NCBI GenBank assembly: GCA_029990175.1
Contig: JARKIP010000065.1
Span: 4,840,501-4,904,500, forward strand
Length of the DNA stretch: 64,000 nucleotides
Direction of reading: 5' to 3'
Source: Petunia secreta
Taxonomy: Eukaryota > Streptophyta > Magnoliopsida > Solanales > Solanaceae
A program made the position numbers and the translations under genes. The notes beneath the pieces were generated by a model, which was not told where the DNA came from, searched no databases, and worked only from the letters and a program-made list of their open reading frames with translations. Positions 1 to 10,937 of this stretch are shown here, in pieces. The stretch's first letter is position 1, and each line of letters opens with the position of its first letter.

Positions 1-2
1 AA

Positions 3-839
3 CTTGATCATTTTGATGGAACCAATTTTACCCGCTGGAAAGATAAGATGATATTCTTACTGACAGCGTTGAAAATATTCTATGTTCTTGATCCAACGCT
101 ACCTTATCTGCCAGAACCATCCCCTACGGATTCAGATGCAATCAAAGAAGAATGGAAGAAACGTCAAGAAGATGAATTGCTATGTCGTGGGCATATTCTG
201 AACACTTTGACGGATCGACTGTATGATCTGTATTCAAATCTGAAGACTCCAAGGGAAATCTGGACAGCGTTGCAAACTGCATATGAAAACGAAAAAAGAG
301 GTATCGACAAATTTCTGTCTTTGCAATATTTCGAATTTAAGATGGTTGATACTAAGCCTGTTATGGATCAGATTCATGAACTGCAAATATTAGTTTCAAA
401 ACTAAGTGATCTTGAAGTTAAAATTCCTGATGCACTTCCGATTGGTGCAATTCTGTCTAAGTTACCTTCTTCCTGGAATGACTATAGAAAGAAAGTACTG
501 CATTCTTCTGATAAACTGACTGTGGAACAATTTCGAACTCACATTCAAATTGAAAGTGAGACTCGAACTCGCGATGCTCTTGTTCAAAATTCAAGTTCCA
601 CAGTCAATTTAGTAAGTCAGAATAATTCAGGAAACGGAAACAAAAATCTGAAAGTTTCCAAGTCTCTTAATAAAAAGAGAAAGAACTTTAATTGTCATCA
701 TTGTGGGAAGAAAGGTCACAAGATAAAGGATTGCAGATTTAATAAAGCAGGAATAAATTTTGATTCCAAAAATTCTGGAAATCCTGAGAAGGTGAATGCT
801 GTGGAAAGTTCTTCTCATGGACTGGTTGCTATGATTTAA
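3..839 (+). CDS. gag: Copia-A Gag (5' partial)
   Basis: The frame is open from base 3, so the protein starts before the window. The first visible residues (LDHFDGTNFTRWKDKM) match the DUF4219/UBN2-type start of plant Copia Gag, where F-x-G-x-N/D-F-x-x-W is typical. The UBN2 core follows. A CCHC zinc knuckle (C-x2-C-x4-H-x4-C, seen as CHHCGKKGHKIKDC, about base 693-734) binds the genomic RNA during packaging. The ORF ends at a TAA (837-839) that is in the same frame as the pol ORF beginning 15 bases later. In many Copia elements gag and pol are one ORF, so the stop is either a mutation or a readthrough point. Confidence 0.93.
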   Translation, partial: LDHFDGTNFTRWKDKMIFLLTALKIFYVLDPTLPYLPEPSPTDSDAIKEEWKKRQEDELLCRGHILNTLTDRLYDLYSNLKTPREIWTALQTAYENEKRGIDKFLSLQYFEFKMVDTKPVMDQIHELQILVSKLSDLEVKIPDALPIGAILSKLPSSWNDYRKKVLHSSDKLTVEQFRTHIQIESETRTRDALVQNSSSTVNLVSQNNSGNGNKNLKVSKSLNKKRKNFNCHHCGKKGHKIKDCRFNKAGINFDSKNSGNPEKVNAVESSSHGLVAMI

Positions 840-854
840 CCATTACCAACTGAA

Positions 855-3800
855 ATGGTAAAAGAATTGAATATGGCTGAAACAACTCCGAAGAATCAAG
901 ACTGGTGGTTGGATTCTGGTGCAACCATTCATGTTTGTCATGACAAAAATATGTTCAAGACATATTCAGAAGTGAAAGATTCTGAAAAGGTGTTGATGGG
1001 CAACCATGTTACTGCTGAGGTTGCGGGAAAAGGAACAGTTGAAATCAACTTCACCTCTGGACAGAAGCTGACTCTGTTAAATGTGTTCCATGTTCCTGAC
1101 ATTATGAAGAACTTGATGTCCGCGAGTTTACTGTCTAAGAAGGGCTTCAAGATAGTGATTGAGTCTGATCATGTAATATTATCTAAGAATGGCTTGTTTG
1201 TAGGAAAAGGGTACACTTGTAATGGCATGTTCAAATTAAGTATCAATGCAATAAATTATGTTTCTGCTTATATTGTTGAGTCTGACTCTTCTTTGTGGCA
1301 TGCTAGGTTAGGACATTTAAATTTTAGTTCCTTAAATTATATGTCCAAACACGGTTGTATAACGTGCAATGGTGAACATAAAGGAAAGTGTGAAATATGT
1401 ATACAAGCTAAAATGACTAAGAAACCATTTCGTAAAGTTGAACGGTTTACAGAATTATTAGACTTGATACATTCAGACATATGTGAATTAAATGGAGAAT
1501 TAACTAGAGGAGGAAAAAGATACTTTATAACCTTCATTGATGACTTCTCTAGATTTACATATGTTTATTTACTTAGATCTAAAGATGAGGCCTTCCAAAA
1601 GTTTAAGGAATATAAGTCAGTTGTGGAGAATCAAAAGGGAAAGAAAATTAAAGTTATTCGAAGTGATAGAGGTGGAGAATACTTTTCTAATGAGTTTAAC
1701 CAGTTTTGCGAAGAACATGGTTTAGTTCATCAAATGAGTGCTCCTTATACTCCACAACAAAATGGATTAGCTGAAAGGAAAAATAGGACCTTAGTAGATA
1801 TGGTTAATGCTATGTTACTAAATGCACATCTTCCACATAATTTATGGGGTGAAGCTTTGTTGACTGCTTGCTATATTTTAAATAGAGTGCCCTCTAAAAG
1901 TATGCATGTTTCACCTTATGAGCTTTGGAATGGTAGAAAACCAAATCTGAGCTATTTTAAAGTGTGGGGTTGTATATCTTATTATAGAGTTGTTGATCAT
2001 AATCGAACAAAGCTTGGCCCTAGAGGAATAAAAAGTGTTTTTGTTGGGTATGCACAAAATTCTAAAGCATATAGACTGTTAGATTTAGAATCTAAAGTAA
2101 TTGTAGAATCTATTCATGTTGAATTTATTGAAAATAGATTTATTCATGATTCTATTGATGAGTTGCCTGAATCAAGTGAAAGAGGTATTGACAAGCCGTC
2201 ACATTCTGGAATTATTAAAGAGAAAAGTGACGATGTGCAAATAGAACCAAGAAGGAGTAAAAGAATTAGAAAAGAAAATGATCTTAGTTCTGATTTCATC
2301 TCTTCACAAGCCATAGTATTTCTTGTTGAAGGAAGTAGAGAAGAAGTCTATGAACAAATTCCTATCTTATTGATTGTTGAAGATGACCCAAAAACTTTTC
2401 AGGAAGCAATGTCTTCTAGAGATGCTGCTTTCTGGAAAGAAGCAATCAATGATGAGATGGACTCAATAATGTCCAACAACACTTGGGTTTTAGTTGATCT
2501 CCCTCCTGGATCAAAACCCATTGGTTGTAAATGGGTCTTTAGAAGGAAATTTAATACAGACGGCTCTATTCAAACCTTCAAAGCAAGATTGGTGGCAAAA
2601 GGCTTCACTCAAAAGGAAGGTATTGATTATTTTGATACCTATGCACCAGTAGCAAGAATAACGTCCATTAGACTCCTTTTATCCTTAGCTTCTATATATG
2701 ATTTGTATGTACATCAAATGGACGTTCAAACGGCCTTCTTAAACGGAAATCTAGAAGAAGAAATCTATATGAGACAACCTGAAGGGTTTGTTCTTCCTGG
2801 GAATGAACATAAAGTTTGTAAGTTGGTTAAGTCTCTCTATGGCTTGAAACAAGCGCCAAAACAATGGCATGAAAAGTTTGACAGTGCTATACTATCAAAT
2901 GGATTTGTACATAATGAGTCAGACAAATGTATTTACTCCAAATTCACAAAAGAATATGGAGTTATTATTTGTCTTTATGTCGATGATATGCTGATTTTTG
3001 GTACGAATATGCTTGGAATAACCGAGACTAAGAAGTATCTAACTTCAGTCTTTAAAATGAAAGACTTAAATGAAGTAGATACTATCTTAGGAATAAAGGT
3101 TAAAAGAAGCGATAAGAGAGTGACTTTATCACAGACACATTATATTGATAAAGTGCTTGATAAATTCAAACATTTGGGCATAACAGAGTCTAAAACTCCT
3201 TATGAACCTAATATCAAACTTACGAAAAATAGTGGAAGAACAGTGGCTCAACTAGAGTATGCAAGTGCCATAGGCAGTATGATGTATGCAATGCATTGTA
3301 GTAGACCTGATATAGCTTTCGCAATGTGTAAACTTTTAAGGTTTACAAGTAGTCCAAGTAATGATCACTGGAAAGCAATAACTAGGGTGCTTGAAAAGAA
3401 CAAAGCACTTGGGCATTTGTTATAGTGGATTTCCTACTGTATTAGAAGGATATACTGATGCGAGTTGGGTGAAGAGTGTTAATGATACGAAATCCACCAC
3501 TGGCTGGATATTTAAATTAGGGGGTGGCGCCATTAGTTGGGCATCCAAGAAACAAACGTGTCTCTCCCATTCTACAATGGAAGCAGAATTCATTGCATTG
3601 AAAGATGCTTCAGTAGAAGCGGAATGGCTGAGGAATTTATTAATGGATATTGAGTTGTGGCCACAACCTATGCCAGCCATTTCCTTGTTCTGTGATAGTG
3701 AGAATACGATGTCTCTTGCTCACAATAAGATATATAATGGGAAGAACAGACACATAAGCTTGAGACACAAGTTTATTAGAGGATTAATAAAGAATGGAAC

Positions 3801-3918
3801 TATTGCTATTGTGTATGTGAGATCAAAAAGCAATTTGGCTGATCCGCTTACCAAGGCATTACCAAGAGATGCGGTACAACAAACTGGAGAAGGAATGGGG
3901 CTAAAACCCTTAAATTAA
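855..3918 (+). pseudogene. pol: Copia-A Pol: protease-integrase-RT-RNase H, one frame break
   Basis: Protease has the catalytic DSG triplet (WWLDSGATIHV, near base 903-935). A GAG-pre-integrase zinc-binding segment (LWHARLGH...CEIC) precedes the integrase core, which shows DLIHSD, FIDDFSR and TPQQNGLAERKNRT. RT shows KARLVAKGF, MDVQTAFLNG, SLYGLKQAP and the catalytic YVDDM. RNase H shows GYTDASW, STMEAEFIAL and the terminal NLADPLTKALPRD. The first frame (855-3425) breaks where the RT connects to RNase H, near base 3386-3396; the rest is open in another frame (3391-3918). The break looks like a deletion of a few bases in the conserved segment just before the RNase H domain. As it stands the copy cannot make a full-length Pol. 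Confidence 0.93.
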
Positions 3919-4518
3919 ACACAAGTAATGGGAACCCAACTTTGAGTTGGTATATACTCTAACAATAAAAGTTCAATGGGTAACAACAAGTTGTTTGTGT
4001 TGGTTTTACACGAGACTCCTCGTTTATAGCCTCGGCTCAGTGTACCGTTTACTGTTATTTGAGGAGTGAAGGAGTTGTTAAATTGCTTGTAATAACAGGA
4101 GCAAAGGACAAACTCCGAAGTGTATACTGTTACAAGAAGAGGATGAATTAAATTCTTAATGGAATTAGCAAATGTCCATAGTAACAGGGACATAGAGACT
4201 AAATTCCACCTATATGAATATTGAAGTGGTGCCGCTTCTAGCAAGAACCAAAGGGTTGATCTTGTTAATATTCATGAATCAGGATGAGCATATGGCCAGA
4301 AACGTGCTAAAACAATTACTGGATTTTTTAGCCATTATATGATATCATGTGTGCAATATTTTCGGTATTAACACAAGGAGTTGTGGTTCAAACCTTTTGA
4401 GGTACCAATAACTTCGTTAGTACTTTAAAGTATTTACACTAATGAAAAGTTCAAATCTGTAACAAGATACTTTTCGGTATGCGTGGTATTATGGAAATAT
4501 AACAAACTAGCGGGGGAA
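3919..4518 (+). other. Copia-A 3' untranslated region and polypurine tract
   Basis: About 600 bases lie between the RNase H stop and the 3' LTR, longer than in many Copia elements. No coding domain is recognised here; short ORFs on the minus strand look like chance. The polypurine tract (about 4511-4518) ends directly at the LTR start TGTTGGA. Confidence 0.7.
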
Positions 4519-5069
4519 TGTTGGAGTAGTTTGTTAAGGGTGAAGGAAAGGTTTGTCCCGCATCGGTGGGATAAACCAATTTTGAAGACTTTTTAAAGTC
4601 TTGTCCCACTTGTCCACTTGATTGAATACACACATGTATTTATGTGTGATATAATATATATATATATATATATTAATATCAAAGACTTGGACTTGGACTT
4701 GGACTTGGGACGCGGGCGCGGGTCGGATCTTGAAATAAAATATTTAATTTATTTTTATTTCTTTTTATACAGAAAATTCAATTAATTTAAATTCGAATTT
4801 TAAATTTGAGTTTAAATAAAATTGAAACATCTGTTTAAAGAAGAGTTGTGTCTCTTCTTAAAAGATCTGACTTTTGCCCTATAAATTATATTTCCTATCA
4901 CGAAATGGTTATCAAAAATTTGCAGTATTCCTTTTGGTTTTGTTGTATCCTTTAAGAAAATTGATCTGTAATCCCCTTCGAAATACAGGCAATATTTCTT
5001 GAAAGATAGCGATCCTTCGTGCCTCGAAACCACTCTTTCTTCATTGTTTCCTGTTCTTTATTTCTAACA
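4519..5069 (+). repeat. Copia-A 3' LTR
   Basis: It starts with TGTTGGA after the polypurine tract and ends with TCTAACA, an imperfect inverted pair with the usual TG...CA ends. Length is 551 bp. It holds a TA-dinucleotide run (about 4650-4673) directly followed by four copies of GGACTT (about 4684-4707). The TA run could act as the core promoter region. The right border rests on the inverted ends only, because the 5' LTR is not in view. Confidence 0.75.
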
Positions 5070-5665
5070 TTTATGGCTGTGACTTATGCGAAAATCTTTC
5101 ATATATTTTTACATGTGTTGTGAATCTTCTCCATGTTAGTTAGCAACTTGTGAGCACATTACTTGGCTTGATCGCCTAACTGAATTAGGCAAATTTTTAA
5201 CAATGGTTCTAACGCCACACAGCTAGGGTGGCGTAAAATTTTTACTAATCATTTCTTTTCTTTTGCGAGATACTGATATTCGTGGAGGCCATTAAAAAAC
5301 TGTACTTCAGAGTGATCGAGGCTTTGCTCTTTCTTAATATTTGATGGCTGCCTCTATTAGTTGTTGCGTATCTGAGTTGTTGAAACCCCCTTTTCAATTC
5401 TAAGGGTTTGGATTCACGACTACGGCCAATGACGTTTGGAGGCCTAAAACAGTCACGTCCCCTATCCCCAAAAAAAGGCGATGACGATGCATATCACTTT
5501 GCAAAGTAAGCGATAGTGGAGTGGTGGGATTGAAGGTACTTGGCATGGCAACACGACCGGCACCGTGTTTGCAGCCGTATCGACATCCCTAACCTCTGCT
5601 TGATGCGATACATACTCTGAGCCCACACTTTTATAAAAATCCCTTTCACCTTTATTTTAAATTAC

Positions 5666-5758
<93 letters not shown>

Positions 5759-6168
5759 CATTGTTATTTACTAACTTGACTTCCTTTATTTTTGCGAGGT
5801 GAAATTCTTTAAGGAGGAAGCCTATTAGTGAATTGGAGCTTTTTATCTAATCTTAATTATTATATAATAGTCGTTAATTTATTTGTCTAGACCATCTATA
5901 AGTCCGGCCGGTAACCACATTTGGTGGAGCTCGAGAGGTGCCTAACCCCTTCCTCTCGAGTTAACTTGAACCTCTTACCTAGAAATTCTGGTTCATAGAC
6001 TAAGTTTTTGGAGTTAATTATAAAATTAGTTAGAAACAAAATAGGTTCCCTAATACGGCTAGTTAAAAAATATGTTAGGTGGCCACTCCAACTCTTTACC
6101 CGTGAGTTACCCATAAGTTGAGCCCTGTTTCGATGTTTAACCGGTTCGGGTAAAAATATGATGCGACA
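5070..6168. repeat. Unclassified repeat-like DNA between Copia-A and the Gypsy LTR
   Basis: There is no open coding region. The segment about 5880-6168 (around GTCCGGCCGGTAACCACA and GGTGGAGCTCGAGAGGTGC) resembles, from memory, widespread Solanaceae LTR-type repeats possibly of the Ogre/Tat group; this was not checked. It ends sharply at base 6168, where similarity to the downstream 3' Gypsy LTR begins. Confidence 0.35.
5664..5758. repeat. ATT trinucleotide microsatellite
   Basis: About 30 tandem ATT units run almost without interruption. This is a simple repeat and likely to vary in length between individuals. Confidence 0.97.
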
Positions 6169-7887
6169 ATTAGACATCGTTCTAATTAGTTAAATTGATA
6201 GTTTAAAGGGTTAATTGGACCCCAATAAGGAAATTTATTATATATTCGATCTCAGGGAGTTATGGGCAACCCATAAATATAATTTATTAAGAGTTTGGTT
6301 ATGTGATGTTGAACCATGTATGTAGGCCAGGACTGCATATCGCGTATACGAATCAGGTGTCGGGTTCCTATCCGGATTGTTCTAAAACGTAAGGAATGAA
6401 GCCTTTAGCCTTATTTGATATATTTTTCTGCTTGTGGAATCGTTTGGCAATGAATCCAAAGGAAAAATCGGTTATTGAACAACAGTGCTACTTTAGAACA
6501 AGGTAAGTGATTATATCCATTTCTTTGCGTGCCTTTGGCCTTATGGATATCCTACCACGTGTTCTTTACGTGCGTAGCGGCCGATAGGCGCACTTATTAC
6601 GCCTTAGCTTTGGATTTATATTTTATATTATATGGTATGCCCTATTATTGGTATTGAATTGAGCATATGCACATTGTACTCCAATTATCAGCTTTATATT
6701 ATTTTGGGTGCATGAGTATGCCGGCCCATGAAAAGGAGTATTTCGCTTCGGTTGGTCATATAATGAGTGCAGGAATATTTCGCCTCAGCTTTATATTGAG
6801 TATTCCGCCGCAGAAGTAGGGGTATTCCACTCCAGTTGGTCATATACTGAGTGCATGAGTATTCCGCCTCAGCTTTATATTATTTTGGGTGTAGGAGTAT
6901 TCCGCCCCAGGAAAAGGAGTATTCCACTTCAGTTGGTCATATATTGAGTGCAGAAATATTTCGCCTCAGCTTTATATTGAGTATTCCGCCCCATGAATAG
7001 GAGTATTCCGCTCCAGTTGGTCATATACTAAGTGCAGGAGTATTCCGCCTCAGCTTTATATTATATCGGGTGCAGGAGTATTCTGCCCCAAGAGTAGGAG
7101 TATTCCACTCCAGTTGGTCATATACTGAGTGCAGGAGTATTCTGCCTCAGCTTTATATTATATCGGGTGCAGGAGTATTCTGCCCCAGGAGTAAGAGTAT
7201 TCCGCTCTAGTTGGAGATATACTGAGTGCAGGAATATTCCGCCTTAGCTTTCTATTATATCGGGTGCAGGAGTATTCAGCCGCAGGAGCAGGAGTATTCC
7301 GCTTCTGGATGGGATTACGGGAACATGTGACCCTACTGCATCATATTTCATTTTAGTTCATACCATTGTGTATGTTAACTTGCGGTACACGACTGCTTCC
7401 CTGATTATATGTGCATTGCTTATTTGTTTGTTGTCGTTTGATTCTGTTTCCCGTTGCTAGCGAGCTATTTTTTGAGGCCGTCAGTTTGTCCTCACTTACT
7501 GAGTCCTTATGACCCACTCCAGGACCCAGCACGTATCATTTTTTAGGAGCGAAGGCGACTTCAGCTGTTAGGGTGAGCCAGTTTTTGCTCAGGATGGGCA
7601 CCAGTTTTCTGTTTATTATCTTAGTTGTATTTTGCTCCCTTCAGGATTTATTTGTATTCTTAGATGTCTATTTGGATAGCCCTAAACCTAGTACAATTGG
7701 TAGTCAGCAGTCATTTCTTCTATACAACCTATGTATAATTATCTTCATGTCACTTTAGATCTAATATCTTATCTAAAACTTGATTTTATGTTTGTTTTGT
7801 GAATTCAATTTAGAAGTGTTCGACCAACAGGTCTAGGGGAGGATGTCGGGTGCTCGCACGACCTAATTAGAAATCTGGGTCTTGTCA
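6169..7887 (+). repeat. Gypsy-D 5' LTR, left end missing
   Basis: Bases 6169 onward match 11713 onward in the 3' LTR (shared start ATTAGACATCGTTCTAATTA). The right end (CTGGGTCTTGTCA) matches the 3' LTR end and is followed after two bases by the primer-binding site. The first roughly 775 bp of the LTR, present downstream at 10938-11712, are absent here. The part that remains is longer than the equivalent 3' part because of the minisatellite at about 6715-7310. Confidence 0.75.
6715..7310 (+). repeat. LTR-internal minisatellite, about 83-103 bp unit
   Basis: Six imperfect copies of a unit contain GAGTATTCCGC, CAGTTGGTCATATACTGAG and GCCTCAGCTTTATATT. The GGTCATATA landmark recurs near 6755, 6838, 6935, 7019 and 7114, with a diverged copy at about 7216, giving spacings of about 83-103 bp. 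Each unit is itself built from shorter GAGTATTCCGC-containing pieces, so the array has higher-order structure. Confidence 0.88.
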
Positions 7888-7889
7888 GT

Positions 7890-7903
7890 TGGTATCAAAT
7901 CCT
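7890..7903 (+). other. Gypsy-D primer-binding site (tRNA-iMet type)
   Basis: TGGTATCAAATCCT follows the 5' LTR end by two bases. It differs slightly from the plant initiator-methionine tRNA complement TGGTATCAGAGCC that primes many plant Gypsy and Copia elements. Confidence 0.75.
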
Positions 7904-8067
7904 AGTTTAGAGTCTATCCAGACTAAGAAAGTGTCTAGTAGAGTCTCGCTGATGGGTACGTAGACGTCCGTGCTTATCTACGAGAGGCTATGATGGCATT
8001 TAAGAAGTTTCTCTTCCTTCTTTTCTAATCGTGTGTCTGTCTGGGATGCAAAACTATGTTTGTTAAT

Positions 8068-9480
8068 TCCTTCGTAGTAGCTGTGAACCCTTGTGTGACA
8101 AATCAGCAAAGTGTAGGAGTTCAGAACGATGCAGTCTAGCCTAGGGCTAGCACTGCCCAAGCCCCAAGAGTTGTGGATTGTGCTGACAATCCAGTTGCGG
8201 AGGCTCCAACTGTGTCGGCTCGCGGTGGCCAAGAGGAGCAGGGCCTTGTGGTTACCCGGCACTCTACGATGCTTTTATGAGAATCTTGGCGGCGCAGATA
8301 CCGCAAGAACCTTCTATTCCCTATGCAGCTCATCAGGATGCCGCAGATGCAGATGTTCGGTCTCAGGGAACTCATGTTCCAGTTTCTAATATTGCCCCAG
8401 TAAACTATGATCCAGAGGCAACATGTGTTGTGCTTCTAGTTATTCTGGCTGGTTAGCTATCCCAGGTAACAATTTGGTCCGAGTGCCCGAAGATGTTGTA
8501 TTATTTTACTCGGTTGAATCCTCCGATATTCTCAGGCCATGCATCAAATAATCCCCATAAATTTTAAAATGATGTCAGCGGATCCTTCAAGCTCTTTGTT
8601 ATATCGAGCAGTATGGTGTTGATTATATTGCTTTCCAGTTTCAGGGTCCATCCTTGAATTGGTGGACCGCTCTTTTATTATCTAGGCAGAGCTTGCCTAA
8701 GCTAACTTGGTGCAAGTTTTCTTGTAGATTCATGGAAAATCTCCTTTCGCGCAGTGAGTGAGATGAAAATTGTCGCCAGTTTGAGTTGATTTGATAGGGT
8801 AGCCTGTCGGTTCCAGAATATAAGATTGAATTCTTCAGGATGGCTGGATATGCACTAGAACTAGTCCATGAATCTTCCAAGAAGGTTCGAAGATTTATTG
8901 ATGACCTTTCTGCTTCCTAGAGATCATAGATGGATCGAGAGATTGAGTTCGGGACTTTATTTGATATTATTGTTGATATTGCTCAGAGGTATGAAGCATA
9001 CCATAAATTAGAGTAGGAAGAGTCAGAGCAGGAGAGCAAGAAATCTCGTGGCCCTGATGGGCAACTATGGTACCTCTTCTGGCGAGGTAAGGGTTCTGAT
9101 TATCGTGAGAGGTCACCTGTTAGGTTATCTCAGTCTGTGGCGCATGATTCTCAGAGTGCGCCAGTAGTCAGCCTTCTCTTTATAGCTATTAGTAGTATGT
9201 CTAACATCCAGTTTTAGCCAAAAGGTATTATCATTTTTTGCGAGCCTCCTCATCTTATGAGGAACCGTCCCTTATTTTCGTAAGAAGGCAGTCGTCCTTA
9301 TTTTCGCCCTCATAAACCTGCCCAGTTGCAGGGGATCTCATTTAGATCTCAATCAACCAGATATATACCACCATCCGATAGAGGTCCAGAGCATGGTAGT
9401 AGTGGTTCTTTTTGAAGTGATTATTAGGGTAGCGACTCAGCTCAGCCGGAGAGGCAGTTCTATAAACTGCTAGTCTGGCA
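8068..9480 (+). pseudogene. gag: Gypsy-D gag relic
   Basis: Translated in shifting frames, about 8640-8910 gives the pattern of a retrotransposon Gag core: tryptophan-rich start, then a segment like FEQLS...YEIEF..MAGYALELVHESSKKVRRFIDDL. A short clean ORF at 8129-8389 covers part of the N-terminal region but is not itself a recognisable protein. Stops and frame shifts are frequent, so it cannot be functional. No clear zinc knuckle or protease was recovered. Confidence 0.55.
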
Positions 9481-10937
9481 AGGTGTTGAGGCATCCGATA
9501 TAGTAGACATAGGTATTTCGTCTTCCCTTATATGTGAGTAAGATTAGATTTTTTCAGTCGATCTAGAATTCGTTTATCTTATCATGTTTCCATGGTTTCC
9601 TGGGATGTCGTTTCTATTAAGAATCTGTTGTCGCACATGGGTGAGCTTCTGGTATGATTGATTCCTAGCATTTGTGAGACCCTACTAGTTTATCTCGTTC
9701 AAATGTGAGGAATTTGGGAGTGACTGTCGGTATTATCTGCTTGGCATTCTGTGCCACTTTCTGTTATAATGTCAAGTCAGTTTACCTTTCCTCTTGGAAT
9801 TTAGTGTTGGTAGGATGATGGGATTCTAATTCGTCACCATCAAAAAGTGTCATTGTTGCTTCCGTTGTAAAGTGTGTAGTAAGTAATATTCAATCTACAT
9901 GTCTTCTCTTGGTTCGAGACGCTAGTAGAGTCATGTTATTCTATGAGCTTGTCTCGGTTATAAAAGGGTTTTCTTCCTTCTTATTGGAAGGTTAAATTGG
10001 TATGGATGTTCTATAAAGCTCATTCAATATTAATTTTTTCTATTTGATTCTTTTGCTAGCCTGACTCGGAAGTAGTCTGGCTCATGTAGCCAAGCAAATA
10101 AGAAGATGAGCTTTCTGAAGCTCAATTATTTCTATCCTCAGTCCATTGTCATCTCTTCTTCGTCTGGCACTAGTAAGCTTGGGTGGTTAGTAGCTACTTG
10201 TGATGTTCCCTGTGTTGAGCTAGACTGCGTGTCAAGGTAGCCGGGTAAGCACATTGTTGTGTTTTAAGGATACTAAGGATAATGAGAGGCGTCATTTGAC
10301 CCCTGAGTTGATCCTTCAGGCGGTGTGCTTATGGCAAAGGTATGGAGTTGTGAACTCGAGAGTTGCAGCTGTTTGGCAACTTGAGGGGGGTAATTTGGTA
10401 GCACAGGTCTGAGCCGTATTCTTTTTCAGCTAAGTCCTCCTTAGTCCAGTAGACTGTGCGAGGATGGTTATGTCTATTCAAATTAACTTTATGAGTTTAT
10501 GCTCTAAGTGAAGGAGTCTTCCTCAAATACTGAATGCTAATATGAAATCTCTAAGGCGTTGATGAAGCGTAAGCTAATTCTTTGTTTCATCAACTTGTTC
10601 TATATCAAAAAGTATATCAACGAGGTGATTCGTTAACGAAATTGTGTTAATCCATTCAGAGTCCCGTGTATCTTTGTTCTAATAATGTAGAACTTTCCTC
10701 TTCTGATCGAGGAAGGGTCAACTTAGACAAAATAAGCGGGACAATGCTGTTATCATATTATCAAGATATGTTTTATTCCAAGAGTTCGGTGTGCCTGTTA
10801 TAATTTTGATTCTGTAATCATGAAACAATGTCTGTGGAATAATTTATAAAGGTCGTGCAAGTTCTCTTGTTATATGTACAATTTTGCTTCAGACTCAAGC
10901 TCGTTCGAGGACGAACGAGAGTCTAAGTGGAGGAGAA
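9481..10937 (+). other. Gypsy-D internal region without recognisable pol
   Basis: About 1.45 kb has no ORF over 60 codons on the plus strand and no RT or integrase motif that I could find in any frame. The last 40 bases are purine-rich and end in the polypurine-like GTGGAGGAGAA that precedes the 3' LTR. Confidence 0.5.

Larger units (their letters stand above)
1..5069 (+). mobile_element. Ty1/Copia LTR retrotransposon, 5' end outside window (Copia-A)
   Basis: The order gag, protease, integrase, reverse transcriptase, RNase H, then 3' LTR on one strand is the Copia order, with integrase before RT. The 5' LTR, primer site and first codons of gag lie left of the window, so no LTR-pair or target-site-duplication test is possible. 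Reading frames are mostly open over 3.9 kb, which suggests a fairly young copy. A purine run (GCGGGGGA) sits immediately before the 3' LTR and is a good polypurine tract. The Copia lineage (Tork/TAR/Bianca-like) was not assigned. Confidence 0.95.

Noticed and set aside
6715..7310. CRISPR-like regular repeat
   Set aside because: Units are contiguous and imperfect without unique spacers, and lie in a plant LTR; it is a minisatellite.
8129..8389. Independent short gene in the Gypsy-D element
   Set aside because: It falls in the N-terminal gag region and the clean frame is a chance window in a decayed gag.
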